From CAWGUU01 sp963825765 (lineage in GTDB: Bacteria > Actinomycetota > Acidimicrobiia > Acidimicrobiales > AC-14): DNA of 64,000 nt. A program made the translations under genes and the position numbers. Below, piece after piece: positions 34,208 through 42,662 of this stretch. Position 1 is the stretch's first letter. Each line of letters begins with the position of its first letter. The notes beneath the pieces were generated by a model, which was not told where the DNA came from, made no database searches, and saw only the letters and a list, made by a program, of their open reading frames with translations. Location of the stretch: assembly GCA_963825765.1 (NCBI GenBank), contig CAWGUU010000003.1:558001-622000 (forward strand). Reading direction: 5' to 3'.

Positions 34208-35297
34208 CGACGGTGGCGTGGCGGCCCCACTTGGTGGCCACCAGCTGCTCGCAGGTGCGGCGCACGAGCTCGACCGGTTCGGGCGCCTCGTACGTCGGCA
34301 GGGCGGCGCGCAGCCGGTCGTTGAGGATGTCCTTGTCGATGTAGAGCTGGCGGGCGAAGGGCGTGACGCTGGAGAGGGCCTGGTCGACGGCGGCGCTGGC
34401 GAAACCCCCCACGCCGTCCGAGAGCAGGCCGAACGTCTCGGCGTCGGCGTACAGCGGCCGGAGCACCCGTCGCCGGCGGAAGTCCTCGTGGGTCTCGAAG
34501 CAGTCGAAGGCCTCATCGATCAGCTGGCCCAGGGCGAGCGACTCCTCCCGACGGTGGGCCACGTGGTAGATGCCGGACGCCGCCGGGCTGGTGGCAAGGT
34601 GGTGGACGGCCTCGGTGGCGAACCGCCCGGTGACGAAGTACAACGGCGTCGACGGGAGCCCGGGCAGGAGCGAGAGCAGGCCGTAGTAGTACAGCTTGAG
34701 CGTGTTGTGGAAGGCGTTGTACTGCGTCACCTCGCCCACGTCGTCGGTGATCACCGTCGCCAGGCGCAGGATGCGGAACGGCAGGTGGGCGTGGCCGTCG
34801 AGCACGAGCCGCTCGGCCTCCCACTTCGACCACTCGTAGAAGTTGGCGAACCCGCCCGCTCCCGAATTGGGGGCCTCCGGGATCGGTCCACTCACCAGCC
34901 CCGACGAGTAGACGGTGCTGAGCATGGTCATGCTGGTGAGCCCCGGGCACCGCTCGGCGAACCCGAGGACCCGCTGAGTGCCGTCCACGTTCACCCGTTG
35001 GGCGGTGTCCCTGTCGACGTTGAAGCGGGTGACCGCCGCGGTGTGCACGATCGTGGTGATCGGGCGGGGGTCGAGGGCAGCGAAGGGCTCGTCGTCGGTG
35101 AGGTCCCCGCCCAGGTAGCGGACCCGGCCGGCCTGGTCGCCCAGGAGGGCGTCGAGTCGCTCCTTCTTGGCAACGAACTCCACGGCGTCCGCCGCCCGCA
35201 GGTGCAGCACCACCTCGTCGTCGCCGCCCTGGAGGATCCGGGCGGCGACGCGGCGGCCCATGTAGCCGTCCCCGCCGGTGATCAGGGTCTGGCTCAC
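34200..35297 (-). CDS. Thioester reductase-like SDR (NAD-binding, terminal reductase)
   Basis: 365 residues from a GTG overlapping the upstream stop (GTGA). Extended SDR: TLITGGDGYMGRRVAARILQ nucleotide-binding loop, IVHTAAVTRFNVD, then LSTVYSSG and the catalytic FYEWSKWEAERLV (YxxxK). These features fit the R domain that releases acyl or peptidyl thioesters as aldehydes or alcohols, here as a stand-alone enzyme. Adjacent to carrier proteins and the PPTase. An epimerase-type role cannot be excluded. Confidence 0.8.
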   Translation of the reverse strand: MSQTLITGGDGYMGRRVAARILQGGDDEVVLHLRAADAVEFVAKKERLDALLGDQAGRVRYLGGDLTDDEPFAALDPRPITTIVHTAAVTRFNVDRDTAQRVNVDGTQRVLGFAERCPGLTSMTMLSTVYSSGLVSGPIPEAPNSGAGGFANFYEWSKWEAERLVLDGHAHLPFRILRLATVITDDVGEVTQYNAFHNTLKLYYYGLLSLLPGLPSTPLYFVTGRFATEAVHHLATSPAASGIYHVAHRREESLALGQLIDEAFDCFETHEDFRRRRVLRPLYADAETFGLLSDGVGGFASAAVDQALSSVTPFARQLYIDKDILNDRLRAALPTYEAPEPVELVRRTCEQLVATKWGRHATVGV

Positions 35298-36205
35298 GAC
35301 TGGGGCCCGACCGCCACCGCAGCGGCCGCCTCGACGTCGGGCCAGCACTCCGGGTCCGGTCCGAAGTGGTGGATGAAGGCGTGCACCCAGCGCTCGAGCC
35401 CGAAGGCCACGCACCCCGAGTAGGCGTCCTCGGACTCCCGGCTGATCTCGTAGGTGCCTCCGAAGTGGTCCTGGTGGAGGTTCACCGAGGCGATGGCGAG
35501 CCGACCGTCGAAGACGGCCTCCAGCTTGGTGGGGTTCAGCCGCTGGGCCAGGTGCTTGAGGTTGGAGGCGGGCCGGAAGAACGGGTCGGTGGCGGTCTCC
35601 CAGGCGAAGGGGAGGTCGAGGGCGGAGAAGAGCCGGTCGACCAGGGCACGGGTGCGATCGAGGAACTGCTGCACCTCGTCCCGTGTCCCCATGGCGACGA
35701 TCTCGCGCATCGAGAAGCTCCACTGCCGCTGGAGGGGGGCGAACCACTCCTCCTTGCGGAAGCAGGTGTTGCGGGTGGTGAGGTAGCGCGGGGCGTCGAG
35801 CCGGCTCCCTTGAAGGTGGATGTAGAGGTGGTAACAGGCGGCGGGCGTCAGCACCTCGGTGATGGGGCGGGCCTTGGTGAGAGCCAGGCCGTCGGCGGGG
35901 TCGAGCACCGGTCCGTCGACGAACGCGCCGACGTTGTCGTCGTCGGGATCGAGGCACACGGCGAACGTGGCCATGTGGGGGAAGGAGCGGAAGTAGTCGA
36001 TGCGGTGCAGCTCGCGGGCGGCGATGAGCGTCGGGAAGCGGTACTCCGTGGCGTCCCACACGCCGGCCATGCGCAGGAACGCCCGGTCGAGGGCGTCGAA
36101 GAGGTGGAGCACGGGGCCGCTCAGCACCGACTGGCCGTTCTCCATCCACCCCAACCCCAGCGAGTCGGGGATGAGCTCCGTTGCAGTGTCAGTCACCGAT
36201 GTCAT
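35294..36205 (-). CDS. Amino acid:[carrier protein] ligase (truncated SerRS-like)
   Basis: 303 residues. Class II synthetase core without a tRNA-binding arm: motif 2 region TRNTCFRKEEWFAPLQRQWS and SFSMREIVAMGTRDEV, then PFAWETATDPFFRP and motif 3-like CVAFGLERWVHAF. These are hallmarks of the ligases that load an amino acid onto the phosphopantetheine of a small dedicated carrier. A carrier gene overlaps it directly upstream (ATGA), matching that system. The preferred amino acid cannot be read from sequence. Confidence 0.85.
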   Translation of the reverse strand: MTSVTDTATELIPDSLGLGWMENGQSVLSGPVLHLFDALDRAFLRMAGVWDATEYRFPTLIAARELHRIDYFRSFPHMATFAVCLDPDDDNVGAFVDGPVLDPADGLALTKARPITEVLTPAACYHLYIHLQGSRLDAPRYLTTRNTCFRKEEWFAPLQRQWSFSMREIVAMGTRDEVQQFLDRTRALVDRLFSALDLPFAWETATDPFFRPASNLKHLAQRLNPTKLEAVFDGRLAIASVNLHQDHFGGTYEISRESEDAYSGCVAFGLERWVHAFIHHFGPDPECWPDVEAAAAVAVGPQS

Positions 36206-36465
36206 CGGTCGGACTCCTCGCTGGTCAGGAAGCGGGCGCAGATGGTGTCGATGTCCTCGAAGTCCCCGGCCTGGAGACGCGTGACGTCGACCGGTGACCC
36301 GCGGAGCTCCTCCAGGTAGAGCAGGAGCTCCGGGATCTGGAGCGAGCGCAGGTGGCGGGCCGAGAGCAGGGGCGTGGTGCCGGTGAGGGCCTTGCCGTCG
36401 AGGCCCTTGGCCTTGCGCTCCACCCAGGTGAACAGAGCCTGGCGGGTGTCGATCATGGTGGTCAT
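36202..36465 (-). CDS. Dedicated aminoacyl carrier protein
   Basis: 87 residues with the four-helix ACP pattern. The attachment serine is probably Ser41 in LLSARHLRSLQIPELLLYLE rather than a DSL motif, as expected for carriers served by amino acid:carrier ligases. C-terminal FEDIDTICARFLTSE resembles those carriers too. It is coupled on both sides by ATGA overlaps with the ligase and the AurF-like gene. Confidence 0.82.
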   Translation of the reverse strand: MTTMIDTRQALFTWVERKAKGLDGKALTGTTPLLSARHLRSLQIPELLLYLEELRGSPVDVTRLQAGDFEDIDTICARFLTSEESDR

Positions 36466-37322
36466 GAAACGGTCTCCTCCTGGAAGATCCCTGTCTCGCA
36501 GAGAAAGCGGACACACCGCTCGGACAGTGCCTGGCGGCGGGCCTTGACCGCTGGGTGCTCGAGGGCGAGCTCGCGGAGGGCGAAGGCGTCGGCCAGCTCG
36601 GCGTCGCGGTAGACGGCGGGGTTGAAGTACTCCAGCCACGTGGCCTCGAGGTAGTCGCGGAGGTGCTCGCGCACGTTCTCGACGGTGTCGTGGGGCCAGG
36701 TGGGAGAGTGCCGGGCCCACAGGTCGCGCACGATGGCCCGCCCGAAGCGGAGGTGCCTGGCCTCCTCCATGTGGTGGACCTGGTTGATCTGGCGGGCCAC
36801 TGGGACGAGCCGGGCGTCCTTGCCCATGACGACGTTGTGACGGTCGGCGATCTCCTCGAAGATGAGGATCTTGGCGAAGAACAGCAGGTCTTCCTCGCCG
36901 GGGGCGTACTCGTGGGGCAGCGCCAGCTTGGGGTGGGCGTAGACCTTGCCGCCGTAGCGGAGGCAGAACGTGCCGAAGAACAGATTGTGCTTGTTCTCCT
37001 CGTCGAGGAAGTTGTGGAGGTACGGCGTGATCTCCCGCTTGTCGGGGTCGTAGAGGCGCCGGGCCAGGCCTTCCATCTGCTGGCGCTCCCCGAAGATGTT
37101 CAGGCTGAAGAAGTTGACCGCCTCGAAGAAGCTCAGCCGCTTGCGGGCCGCATCGTCGAGTGACTCCCAGGCCTCGGTGCCGTGGATGGAGACCAGCTCG
37201 GGGCTGGTGAACCACTGCTCGATCTCCACCCCCTCGGGCCACTCGATGAAGTCGTAGGGGTTGATGTAGCCGCGCACCGAGGCACGGTGCAGCTGGTCCG
37301 CCGTCTCGACGAGGGCGTCCAT
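36462..37322 (-). CDS. AurF-like diiron N-oxygenase
   Basis: 286 residues. Non-haem diiron fold with ExxH pairs in NFLDEENKHNLFFG (Glu109, His112), LIFEEIADRHNVVMG and HHMEEARHLRFG (Glu187, His190). AurF-type enzymes oxidise amines to hydroxylamine, nitroso or nitro, sometimes on carrier-bound substrates. Placed between the KAS III and the carrier, it likely acts on the tethered amino acid. C-hydroxylation is an alternative. ATG starts 1 bp after the KAS III stop. Confidence 0.82.
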   Translation of the reverse strand: MDALVETADQLHRASVRGYINPYDFIEWPEGVEIEQWFTSPELVSIHGTEAWESLDDAARKRLSFFEAVNFFSLNIFGERQQMEGLARRLYDPDKREITPYLHNFLDEENKHNLFFGTFCLRYGGKVYAHPKLALPHEYAPGEEDLLFFAKILIFEEIADRHNVVMGKDARLVPVARQINQVHHMEEARHLRFGRAIVRDLWARHSPTWPHDTVENVREHLRDYLEATWLEYFNPAVYRDAELADAFALRELALEHPAVKARRQALSERCVRFLCETGIFQEETVS

Positions 37323-37323
37323 G

Positions 37324-38280
37324 TCAGGTCTTCTCCAGGATCGTGCACTGCCAGTTCATGCCGTAGCCGGCCATCAGCAGCAGGAGCCGGTCACCCGGCT
37401 GAACCCTGCCGGACTCCTCCAGCAGGCTCAGGTTGACGACGTTGTCACCGCTGATGACGTGGCCGACGTCGGGCATGGAGGGGAACCACACCCGCTCGAA
37501 GTCCAGGCCGATCAGGCGGGCCAGGATCTGCCAGGCGCGGAAGTTGGTGTTCTGCGGCACCACCCAGTCGACGTCGCCGGGCTGCAGCCCGGCCTTGGCC
37601 AGGGCGGCGGTGACGACCTGATGGGTGTACGAGAAGTAGCTCCCCACCACCTCGTCGTCGGTGACCTGGGCCAAAGCACCGTTGGTGACCTGGTGGCAGG
37701 CGAGCAGCTTGAACGCCTGGGGCGCCCGGCTCACGACGCACGCGGCGGCGCCGTCGGAGATGACGTTGTAGGTCTGCTCGTACAGCGAGCCCGGCGGGAA
37801 CCGGTCGGCCGTGATGCACAGCACCTGTTCAACGTCGGGCTCGGCGTGCAGCAGGGCCCGGGCCAGCCGCAGCGACCCGAGCATGCCCGTGCAGGCCTGC
37901 TGGTTCAGGCCGATGACGGACGCCTCCGGCAGGCCGAGATCGGCCTGGAGCCGGCTGGCGGGGAAATCCATGAGGTACTTGACCTCGCCGGTGGCGGCGA
38001 AGTCCGAGGGATCGCCGAGGTTGCCGTTGACCGGCACGCAGGTGGCATAGACGATGGCGCCGGTGCCGGCCAGGTCGGCCGGGATGTCGGCCGCGCACCG
38101 TTTGGCCAGGTCGTAGGCGGTGACACCGTCGCCGCACATGCGGTGGCGGCGGAACCCGGCGTCGACCAGGTCGTCGAGGTCGGAGACGAAGCGCCCAGCG
38201 GCGGCGCTGTCCTCGACCGTCGCCTCCACGTCGCCCAGCGAGTAGGCGAGGCCGCCGACATAGGTTGCGGTCTCGGTCAC
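37324..38280 (-). CDS. KAS III-like ketosynthase with altered catalytic His
   Basis: 318 residues from a GTG overlapping the upstream stop. Thiolase fold with nucleophile Cys130 in GLNQQACTGMLGSLRLA. Where FabH has the catalytic His (VPHQAN), this protein reads WVVPQNTNFRAW (Gln243). The Asn loop GHVISGDNVVNLSLL is kept in part. Loss of the His suggests that it does not decarboxylate malonyl-ACP like FabH; it may acylate an amine or alcohol, or condense a non-malonyl partner. Confidence 0.85.
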   Translation of the reverse strand: MTETATYVGGLAYSLGDVEATVEDSAAAGRFVSDLDDLVDAGFRRHRMCGDGVTAYDLAKRCAADIPADLAGTGAIVYATCVPVNGNLGDPSDFAATGEVKYLMDFPASRLQADLGLPEASVIGLNQQACTGMLGSLRLARALLHAEPDVEQVLCITADRFPPGSLYEQTYNVISDGAAACVVSRAPQAFKLLACHQVTNGALAQVTDDEVVGSYFSYTHQVVTAALAKAGLQPGDVDWVVPQNTNFRAWQILARLIGLDFERVWFPSMPDVGHVISGDNVVNLSLLEESGRVQPGDRLLLLMAGYGMNWQCTILEKT

Positions 38281-38843
38281 GATGCCTTCCGCAGGGCCGG
38301 CACGAAGCGCCCGGTGGACTGCATGTAGTCGCGGTACTCGTCGCCGAGGCGGGACTGCAGCAGCCGCCGCTCCTCCCGGCGGGCGGTGACGCCCAGGCCG
38401 ATCAGCCCGGCCACGAGCGTGGCGACGGTGACGACGCTGGGGGCCGCCAGCAGGCTGGCCAGCAGGGCGAGCGTGAACGCGCTGTAGAACGGGTGCCTGA
38501 CGGCCCGGTAGGGCCCCCACGTCACGATCTCCACCGGCGCGTCGTTCTGCTGGTGCCACAGGGCGATCGGAATCCGGTGGGTGCCAACGGTGAAGCTGAT
38601 GATCGCCACCGACGCCACAGCCAGCAGGACGGCGGCCACCGACAGGGCCGGATCGATGTCGGTCTGGAGCCTCGGCAGCACGCCGGCGTAGGTGAGGACG
38701 ACGGCGCCGGACGAGACGAGGAACGGCGAGGCGGTCACCCACCAGCGCCAGTTCTTCCTGCCGTCGCGCTTGAAGAAGATGTGGGGCAGCGCGCCGATGG
38801 CGGCGAACGCGGCGAGCACGACGACCATGGTTTCGGTTCTCAT
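38277..38843 (-). CDS. Isoprenylcysteine carboxyl methyltransferase-like membrane protein
   Basis: 188 residues with about five membrane helices (MVVVLAAFAAIGALPHIFF, VVTVATLVAGLIGLG). The SAM-binding signature is VTWGPYRAVRHPFYSAF, then LGDEYRDYMQSTGRFVP, as in ICMT/phospholipid methyltransferases. It could methylate a carboxyl, amine or lipid-like product at the membrane. ATG overlaps the ligase stop (ATGA). Confidence 0.85.
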   Translation of the reverse strand: MRTETMVVVLAAFAAIGALPHIFFKRDGRKNWRWWVTASPFLVSSGAVVLTYAGVLPRLQTDIDPALSVAAVLLAVASVAIISFTVGTHRIPIALWHQQNDAPVEIVTWGPYRAVRHPFYSAFTLALLASLLAAPSVVTVATLVAGLIGLGVTARREERRLLQSRLGDEYRDYMQSTGRFVPALRKAS

Positions 38844-40588
38844 GAGGCCCTCCCTGTGAGCTGTTCGACGGTTGCCGACTCCGTGGCCACCAGGGCGGCC
38901 ACCTCGTTGCGCCTGACCTTGCGGGTTGCCGTCTTGGGCAGCTCCTGCAGACTGACGGTGACGGATCGGGGGTGTTTGTAGGCCGCCAGCTGGGTGGCCA
39001 GGCGGCGCACCTCCCGCTCGACCAGCGGTTGCAGCTCGGCCTCGGTATGCGAGCCGATCGCCTCCTCGGACGGAACGACCACGGCGTGGACCTCCTCGCC
39101 CCCGTCGGCCAGCCCTCCGGTGGCGCGGGTGCCCAGCACGCAGACCTCGCGGATGAGGCTGCTCTGCTCGAGTACCGCCTCGACTTCCTCGGCCTGCACG
39201 TTCTTGCCGTTGGGCAGCACGATGACGTTCTTGCTTCGGCCGGTGATCCACAGGTACCCGTCGTCGTCGACGTGGCCCAGGTCACCGCTGCGCAGCCAGC
39301 CGGCGGCGTCGATCGTCTCCCGGGTGGCCTCGGGCTGACGGTGGTACCCGAGCATCACGTTCGGGCCCTTCACCAGGACCTCGCCTTCACCGGCCGGCGC
39401 GTTCGGGACGCGGTCGATGCGGACGTCGATGCCGGGCATCGGCCGTCCCACACTGCCCAGGCGGGTGCAACCGGGGGCGTTCATGGCCACGATCGGGCTG
39501 GTCTCGGTGAGGCCGTACCCCTCGTAGACGCTGATCCCGAGCCGGACGAAGAACTCGGCGACCTCGGGGTCGAGCGGCGCACCGCCGACGTAGAAGGCTC
39601 GCAGCCGGCCACCGAAGCGATGCAGGACCGGGCGGGCGAGAATCCGCCGCGCCGACTGGTTGGGCCAGACCGCCGCCAGGGATCCGGCCGCGCCCAGCGC
39701 GCCGCGAGCGGCCCGGGGCGCCTTGGCCAGCTGGCGCTCGACGCGCGACTTGAGGAGCTTCAGGAACAGCGGGACCACCATCATGGCCGTGGCCTGCTGG
39801 TCGACCATGGCCGACGCGATCTGGTCGGGGAGCAGGGAGCCCGAGTAGGCGATCCGTCCGCCGCTGGCCAGGACCCCGAGCAGCCCGCAGGTCAGCTCGA
39901 AGGTGTGGCTGAGCGGCAGGATCGAGAGGAAGACCTCGTCGCCGGTCAGACGCTGCAGGCGGACGGCCGCTTCGACCTGGGAGGCCAGGTTGGCGTAGGT
40001 GAGGGTGACGCCCTTGGCCCGGCCGGTGGTGCCCGACGTGTAGACGATGACGGCCGGGTCGGACATGGACCGGGTTGCGTCGGTCTCGGCGGCGTGGCGG
40101 TCGGGGCCTGCTGCGATCCAGGCGTCGGCCAGCGGCAGGACGTGGCGCAGGGAGGCGACGTCGTCGGCCAGCAAACGCCCAGACCCCTGGAGCGCAGAGC
40201 GCTGGAGCACCGAGGCCGAGCACAGGGCGACGACCGGGCCGGCGTCGTTCAGGATGGGGCCGAGCTCGAAGTCGGTGAGCTTCGGGTCCACGGGAACGGC
40301 AACCGCGCCGATCAGGACAGCGGCGAGGAAGGCCATGACCCAGTCCGGTGAGGACTCGCCGACGATGGCCACCCGGTCGCCGGGGACCACGCCGAGGCGG
40401 GCGAGATGGCCGGCCAGCGCTCGGGAGCGGATCTCGAGCTGGCCGTAGGTGACGCCACGCCAGTCGTCACCGGCCCGTCCCACCAGCGCCACGCGGATGT
40501 AGCGGTCCGGGTCCGCGACGTGCAGCAGCTGGTCCAGGAAGCTCGTGACCGACGGGGTGTCACGCCGGCTCGTCCGATCGATGTCCAT
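38840..40588 (-). CDS. Acyl-AMP ligase (FadD/FAAL-like)
   Basis: 582 residues. ANL-family motifs: VIVYTSGTTGRAKGVTL (P-loop), VYEGYGLTETSPIVAMN, AAGWLRSGDLGHVDDDGYLW and the C-terminal lysine region LPKTATRKVRRNEV. It activates a fatty or aryl acid as acyl-AMP and passes it to CoA or a carrier. First gene of the biosynthetic operon, with GAAGGAACGGCGC before the ATG. It is divergent from the P450, with repeated motifs in the shared upstream region. Confidence 0.92.
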   Translation of the reverse strand: MDIDRTSRRDTPSVTSFLDQLLHVADPDRYIRVALVGRAGDDWRGVTYGQLEIRSRALAGHLARLGVVPGDRVAIVGESSPDWVMAFLAAVLIGAVAVPVDPKLTDFELGPILNDAGPVVALCSASVLQRSALQGSGRLLADDVASLRHVLPLADAWIAAGPDRHAAETDATRSMSDPAVIVYTSGTTGRAKGVTLTYANLASQVEAAVRLQRLTGDEVFLSILPLSHTFELTCGLLGVLASGGRIAYSGSLLPDQIASAMVDQQATAMMVVPLFLKLLKSRVERQLAKAPRAARGALGAAGSLAAVWPNQSARRILARPVLHRFGGRLRAFYVGGAPLDPEVAEFFVRLGISVYEGYGLTETSPIVAMNAPGCTRLGSVGRPMPGIDVRIDRVPNAPAGEGEVLVKGPNVMLGYHRQPEATRETIDAAGWLRSGDLGHVDDDGYLWITGRSKNVIVLPNGKNVQAEEVEAVLEQSSLIREVCVLGTRATGGLADGGEEVHAVVVPSEEAIGSHTEAELQPLVEREVRRLATQLAAYKHPRSVTVSLQELPKTATRKVRRNEVAALVATESATVEQLTGRAS

Positions 40589-40697
40589 GCGCCGTTCCTT
40601 CGTCCGTTGTCGTCCGGAGCAGGACCCGATGTGGCCCTGCCGTGGCCGGCTTCAGTTGTGAGAGCCAGCCGACGGCGGCGCTGATACGCGTCGGCCG

Positions 40698-40727
40698 GGG
40701 AAGATTTTTGTGCGGGAAGATTTGTGC
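40698..40727 (+). repeat. Direct repeat in divergent control region (GGGAAGATTT..GTGC)
   Basis: Two copies, GGGAAGATTTTTGTGC and GGGAAGATTTGTGC, lie back to back between the ligase and P450 genes. They could be regulator binding sites. Confidence 0.5.
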
Positions 40728-40760
40728 CACGAGAAATGTGTCCGGAGCAGCGACGTCGGG

Positions 40761-40792
40761 GCCTCAGTAGTAGGGACGCCTCAGTAGTAGGG
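40761..40792 (+). repeat. 17-bp-period direct repeat upstream of P450
   Basis: GCCTCAGTAGTAGGG occurs twice (40761-40775 and 40778-40792), 29 bp before the P450 start. The spacing suggests a tandem operator or activator site. Confidence 0.55.
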
Positions 40793-40820
40793 GCAACTGT
40801 CTGACGGAGGGACCGAGGCC

Positions 40821-42227
40821 ATGGTTACGACGAGCACGCCGGCTGGGCCGAAGAGACATCCGGTCAGCGGGAACCTCCCGGAGTTCCGGGCCGATCCGAT
40901 CGCCTTCCTCACTGCGTGCGCCCGGGAGCACGGCGACTTCGTTCCGCTGCGGCTCGGCCCGCAGCGGGCGATCCTCCTGAACGACCCGGAGGACATCTCC
41001 TACGTGTTGGCCACCACCAACTCGAACTACACCCGGCACTTCCTGCCCCGTCTGACCGGCTCGCTGCTGGGACAAGGGCTCTTCACCAGCGACGGCAAGC
41101 TGTGGCAGCGGGAGCGGCGGCTGATCCAGCCTGCCTTCAGCAGGGACCGGATGACGGGCATGGGCGACGTCATGGTCAGCGGCGCCGAGGCCATGGTCGA
41201 CACGTGGCGGGACGGCGAGACCCGGGACGTCCAGGCCGACATGGTCGCGGTGACCCTGGACAACGTCTCCCGCACGCTCTTCGGCGCCGACGTGGCCCAG
41301 CACGGCACGACCGTCGCCGACGCCCTGACCGTGGTGATGGACACGTTCCTCGAGCGGCTCGAGATGCTCGTGCCCCCACCCACCTGGCTACCGACGCCGG
41401 GCAACCTCCGCCTGCGGCGGGCGGTCAGGGATCTCGACGAGGTCGTCTACGCCATCATCAAGGAGCGCAGGGCGAGCGAGGCCGACCACGACGACGTGCT
41501 CTCGGTGCTGCTCGACGCCCAGGACGAGACCGGCTCGGTGATGACCGACCAGCAGCTGCGGGACGAGGCCATGGCCTTGTTCCTCGGGGGCCACGAACCG
41601 GTGGCGGCTGGGCTGTCCTGGGTCTGGTACCTCCTCGCCCAGCACGACGACGTGCGGGCCAGGGTCGTTGCCGAGCTGCAGGAAGTGCTCGGCGGGCGGG
41701 CGCCCACCGCCGCCGACCTGCCCCGACTGGTGTTCACCGACTACGTCGTACGCGAGTCGATGCGCCTGTACCCGCCGTCGTGGGGGTTCGACCGCAAGGC
41801 GCTGGTGGACTGCGAGATCCGGGGCCGGCCGGTGAAGGCGGGAACCGTGCTCATCATCATGCAGTGGTCGCTGCACCGCGATCCCCGGTGGTTCGAGCGC
41901 CCGGAGGAGTTCGACCCCGATCGCTGGGCCGACGGGCTGGCCAAGCGGCTGCCCCGCTACGCCTACCTGCCGTTCGGCGGCGGGCCGCGGGCCTGCATCG
42001 GGCACTACTTCGCCACCATGGAGATGATCCTGGTGATGGCCACGGTCCTGCCGCGCTTCGAGCTCGCGCTGGTGCCCGGTCACCGGGTCGTCCCCCAGCC
42101 GTCCATCACCCTCCGCCCCACCGGCGGGCTGCCGATGGTCGTACGGGCCACCGGCCGGACGGCGTCGGTGGGCGCCGTCGGAGGGCGCGCTGCCGAGGCG
42201 ACCTGGATCTCTCCGCCGGCTCGGTAA
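40821..42227 (+). CDS. Cytochrome P450
   Basis: 468 residues, ATG after GGAGGGACCGAGGCC. The haem loop is FGGGPRACIGHYF with Cys392. The ExxR pair is in VVRESMRLYPPSW, and the I-helix reads ALFLGGHEPVAAGLSW where AGxET is more usual. The layout resembles bacterial CYP110/CYP102-like fatty-acid or terpenoid hydroxylases. No membrane anchor. It needs a ferredoxin system, not encoded here. Likely a tailoring enzyme of the adjacent cluster. Confidence 0.93.
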   Translation: MVTTSTPAGPKRHPVSGNLPEFRADPIAFLTACAREHGDFVPLRLGPQRAILLNDPEDISYVLATTNSNYTRHFLPRLTGSLLGQGLFTSDGKLWQRERRLIQPAFSRDRMTGMGDVMVSGAEAMVDTWRDGETRDVQADMVAVTLDNVSRTLFGADVAQHGTTVADALTVVMDTFLERLEMLVPPPTWLPTPGNLRLRRAVRDLDEVVYAIIKERRASEADHDDVLSVLLDAQDETGSVMTDQQLRDEAMALFLGGHEPVAAGLSWVWYLLAQHDDVRARVVAELQEVLGGRAPTAADLPRLVFTDYVVRESMRLYPPSWGFDRKALVDCEIRGRPVKAGTVLIIMQWSLHRDPRWFERPEEFDPDRWADGLAKRLPRYAYLPFGGGPRACIGHYFATMEMILVMATVLPRFELALVPGHRVVPQPSITLRPTGGLPMVVRATGRTASVGAVGGRAAEATWISPPAR

Positions 42228-42254
42228 AGTCGGCCCGATCCGCCAAACCCCCGT

Positions 42255-42305
42255 CGAACCGGGGCGTCCCAACCGCGCCAGGCGCGGGTACGTCGCCCCA
42301 GTTCG
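42255..42305. repeat. Palindromic repeat, family 3, copy B
   Basis: Arms CGAACCGGGGCG and CGCCCCAGTTCG enclose an inner perfect CCGCGCC-A-GGCGCGG hairpin. It is located just after the P450 stop, so may serve as its terminator. Related to the element at 34122-34174. Confidence 0.75.
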
Positions 42306-42334
42306 CCGGACGTCAGAGCCGGGGAGGACCGACG

Positions 42335-42583
42335 ATGGACGACCGGGACTGGGCTCGACTCGAAGCGCGGCTGTCGCTGCTCGAAGTTGCCCTCGGGCTC
42401 CGGCCCGAACCGGCCGAGGTCGAGCGCGAGGCCGACCTCATCCTGAAGGGGCGGATGCTGGGATGGGAGCCGGGGCGGGCGATGCCCGTCCGCACCGGCG
42501 GCCTACCCGACCGCACCGCCCGATGGCTGGCGGGAGCGGTCGACGACGGCGACGACGGCGACGCCGGCCTCGACCTCGGGTAG
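42335..42583 (+). CDS. Small hypothetical protein
   Basis: 82 residues, ATG after a GGGGAGGA site. Opens MDDRDWARLEARLSLLEVAL, then LGLRPEPAEVEREADLILKG; helical and charged, ending in an acidic DDGDDGDAG stretch. No family recognised. The RBS and the codon use support a real gene. Confidence 0.55.
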   Translation: MDDRDWARLEARLSLLEVALGLRPEPAEVEREADLILKGRMLGWEPGRAMPVRTGGLPDRTARWLAGAVDDGDDGDAGLDLG

Positions 42584-42662
42584 GGCCCACCGGGCCGTAC
42601 ACGCGGCGACGCCGCGCACGAGGCGCGGCGTCGTCGTCCGGCCGGATTGATCAGGCAGGAGA

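Noticed and set aside
37324..39285. 653-codon ORF that seems to fuse a ligase segment to the KAS III
   Set aside because: The first half is an off-frame reading of the ligase and methyltransferase genes; KAS III starts at the GTG at 38280.
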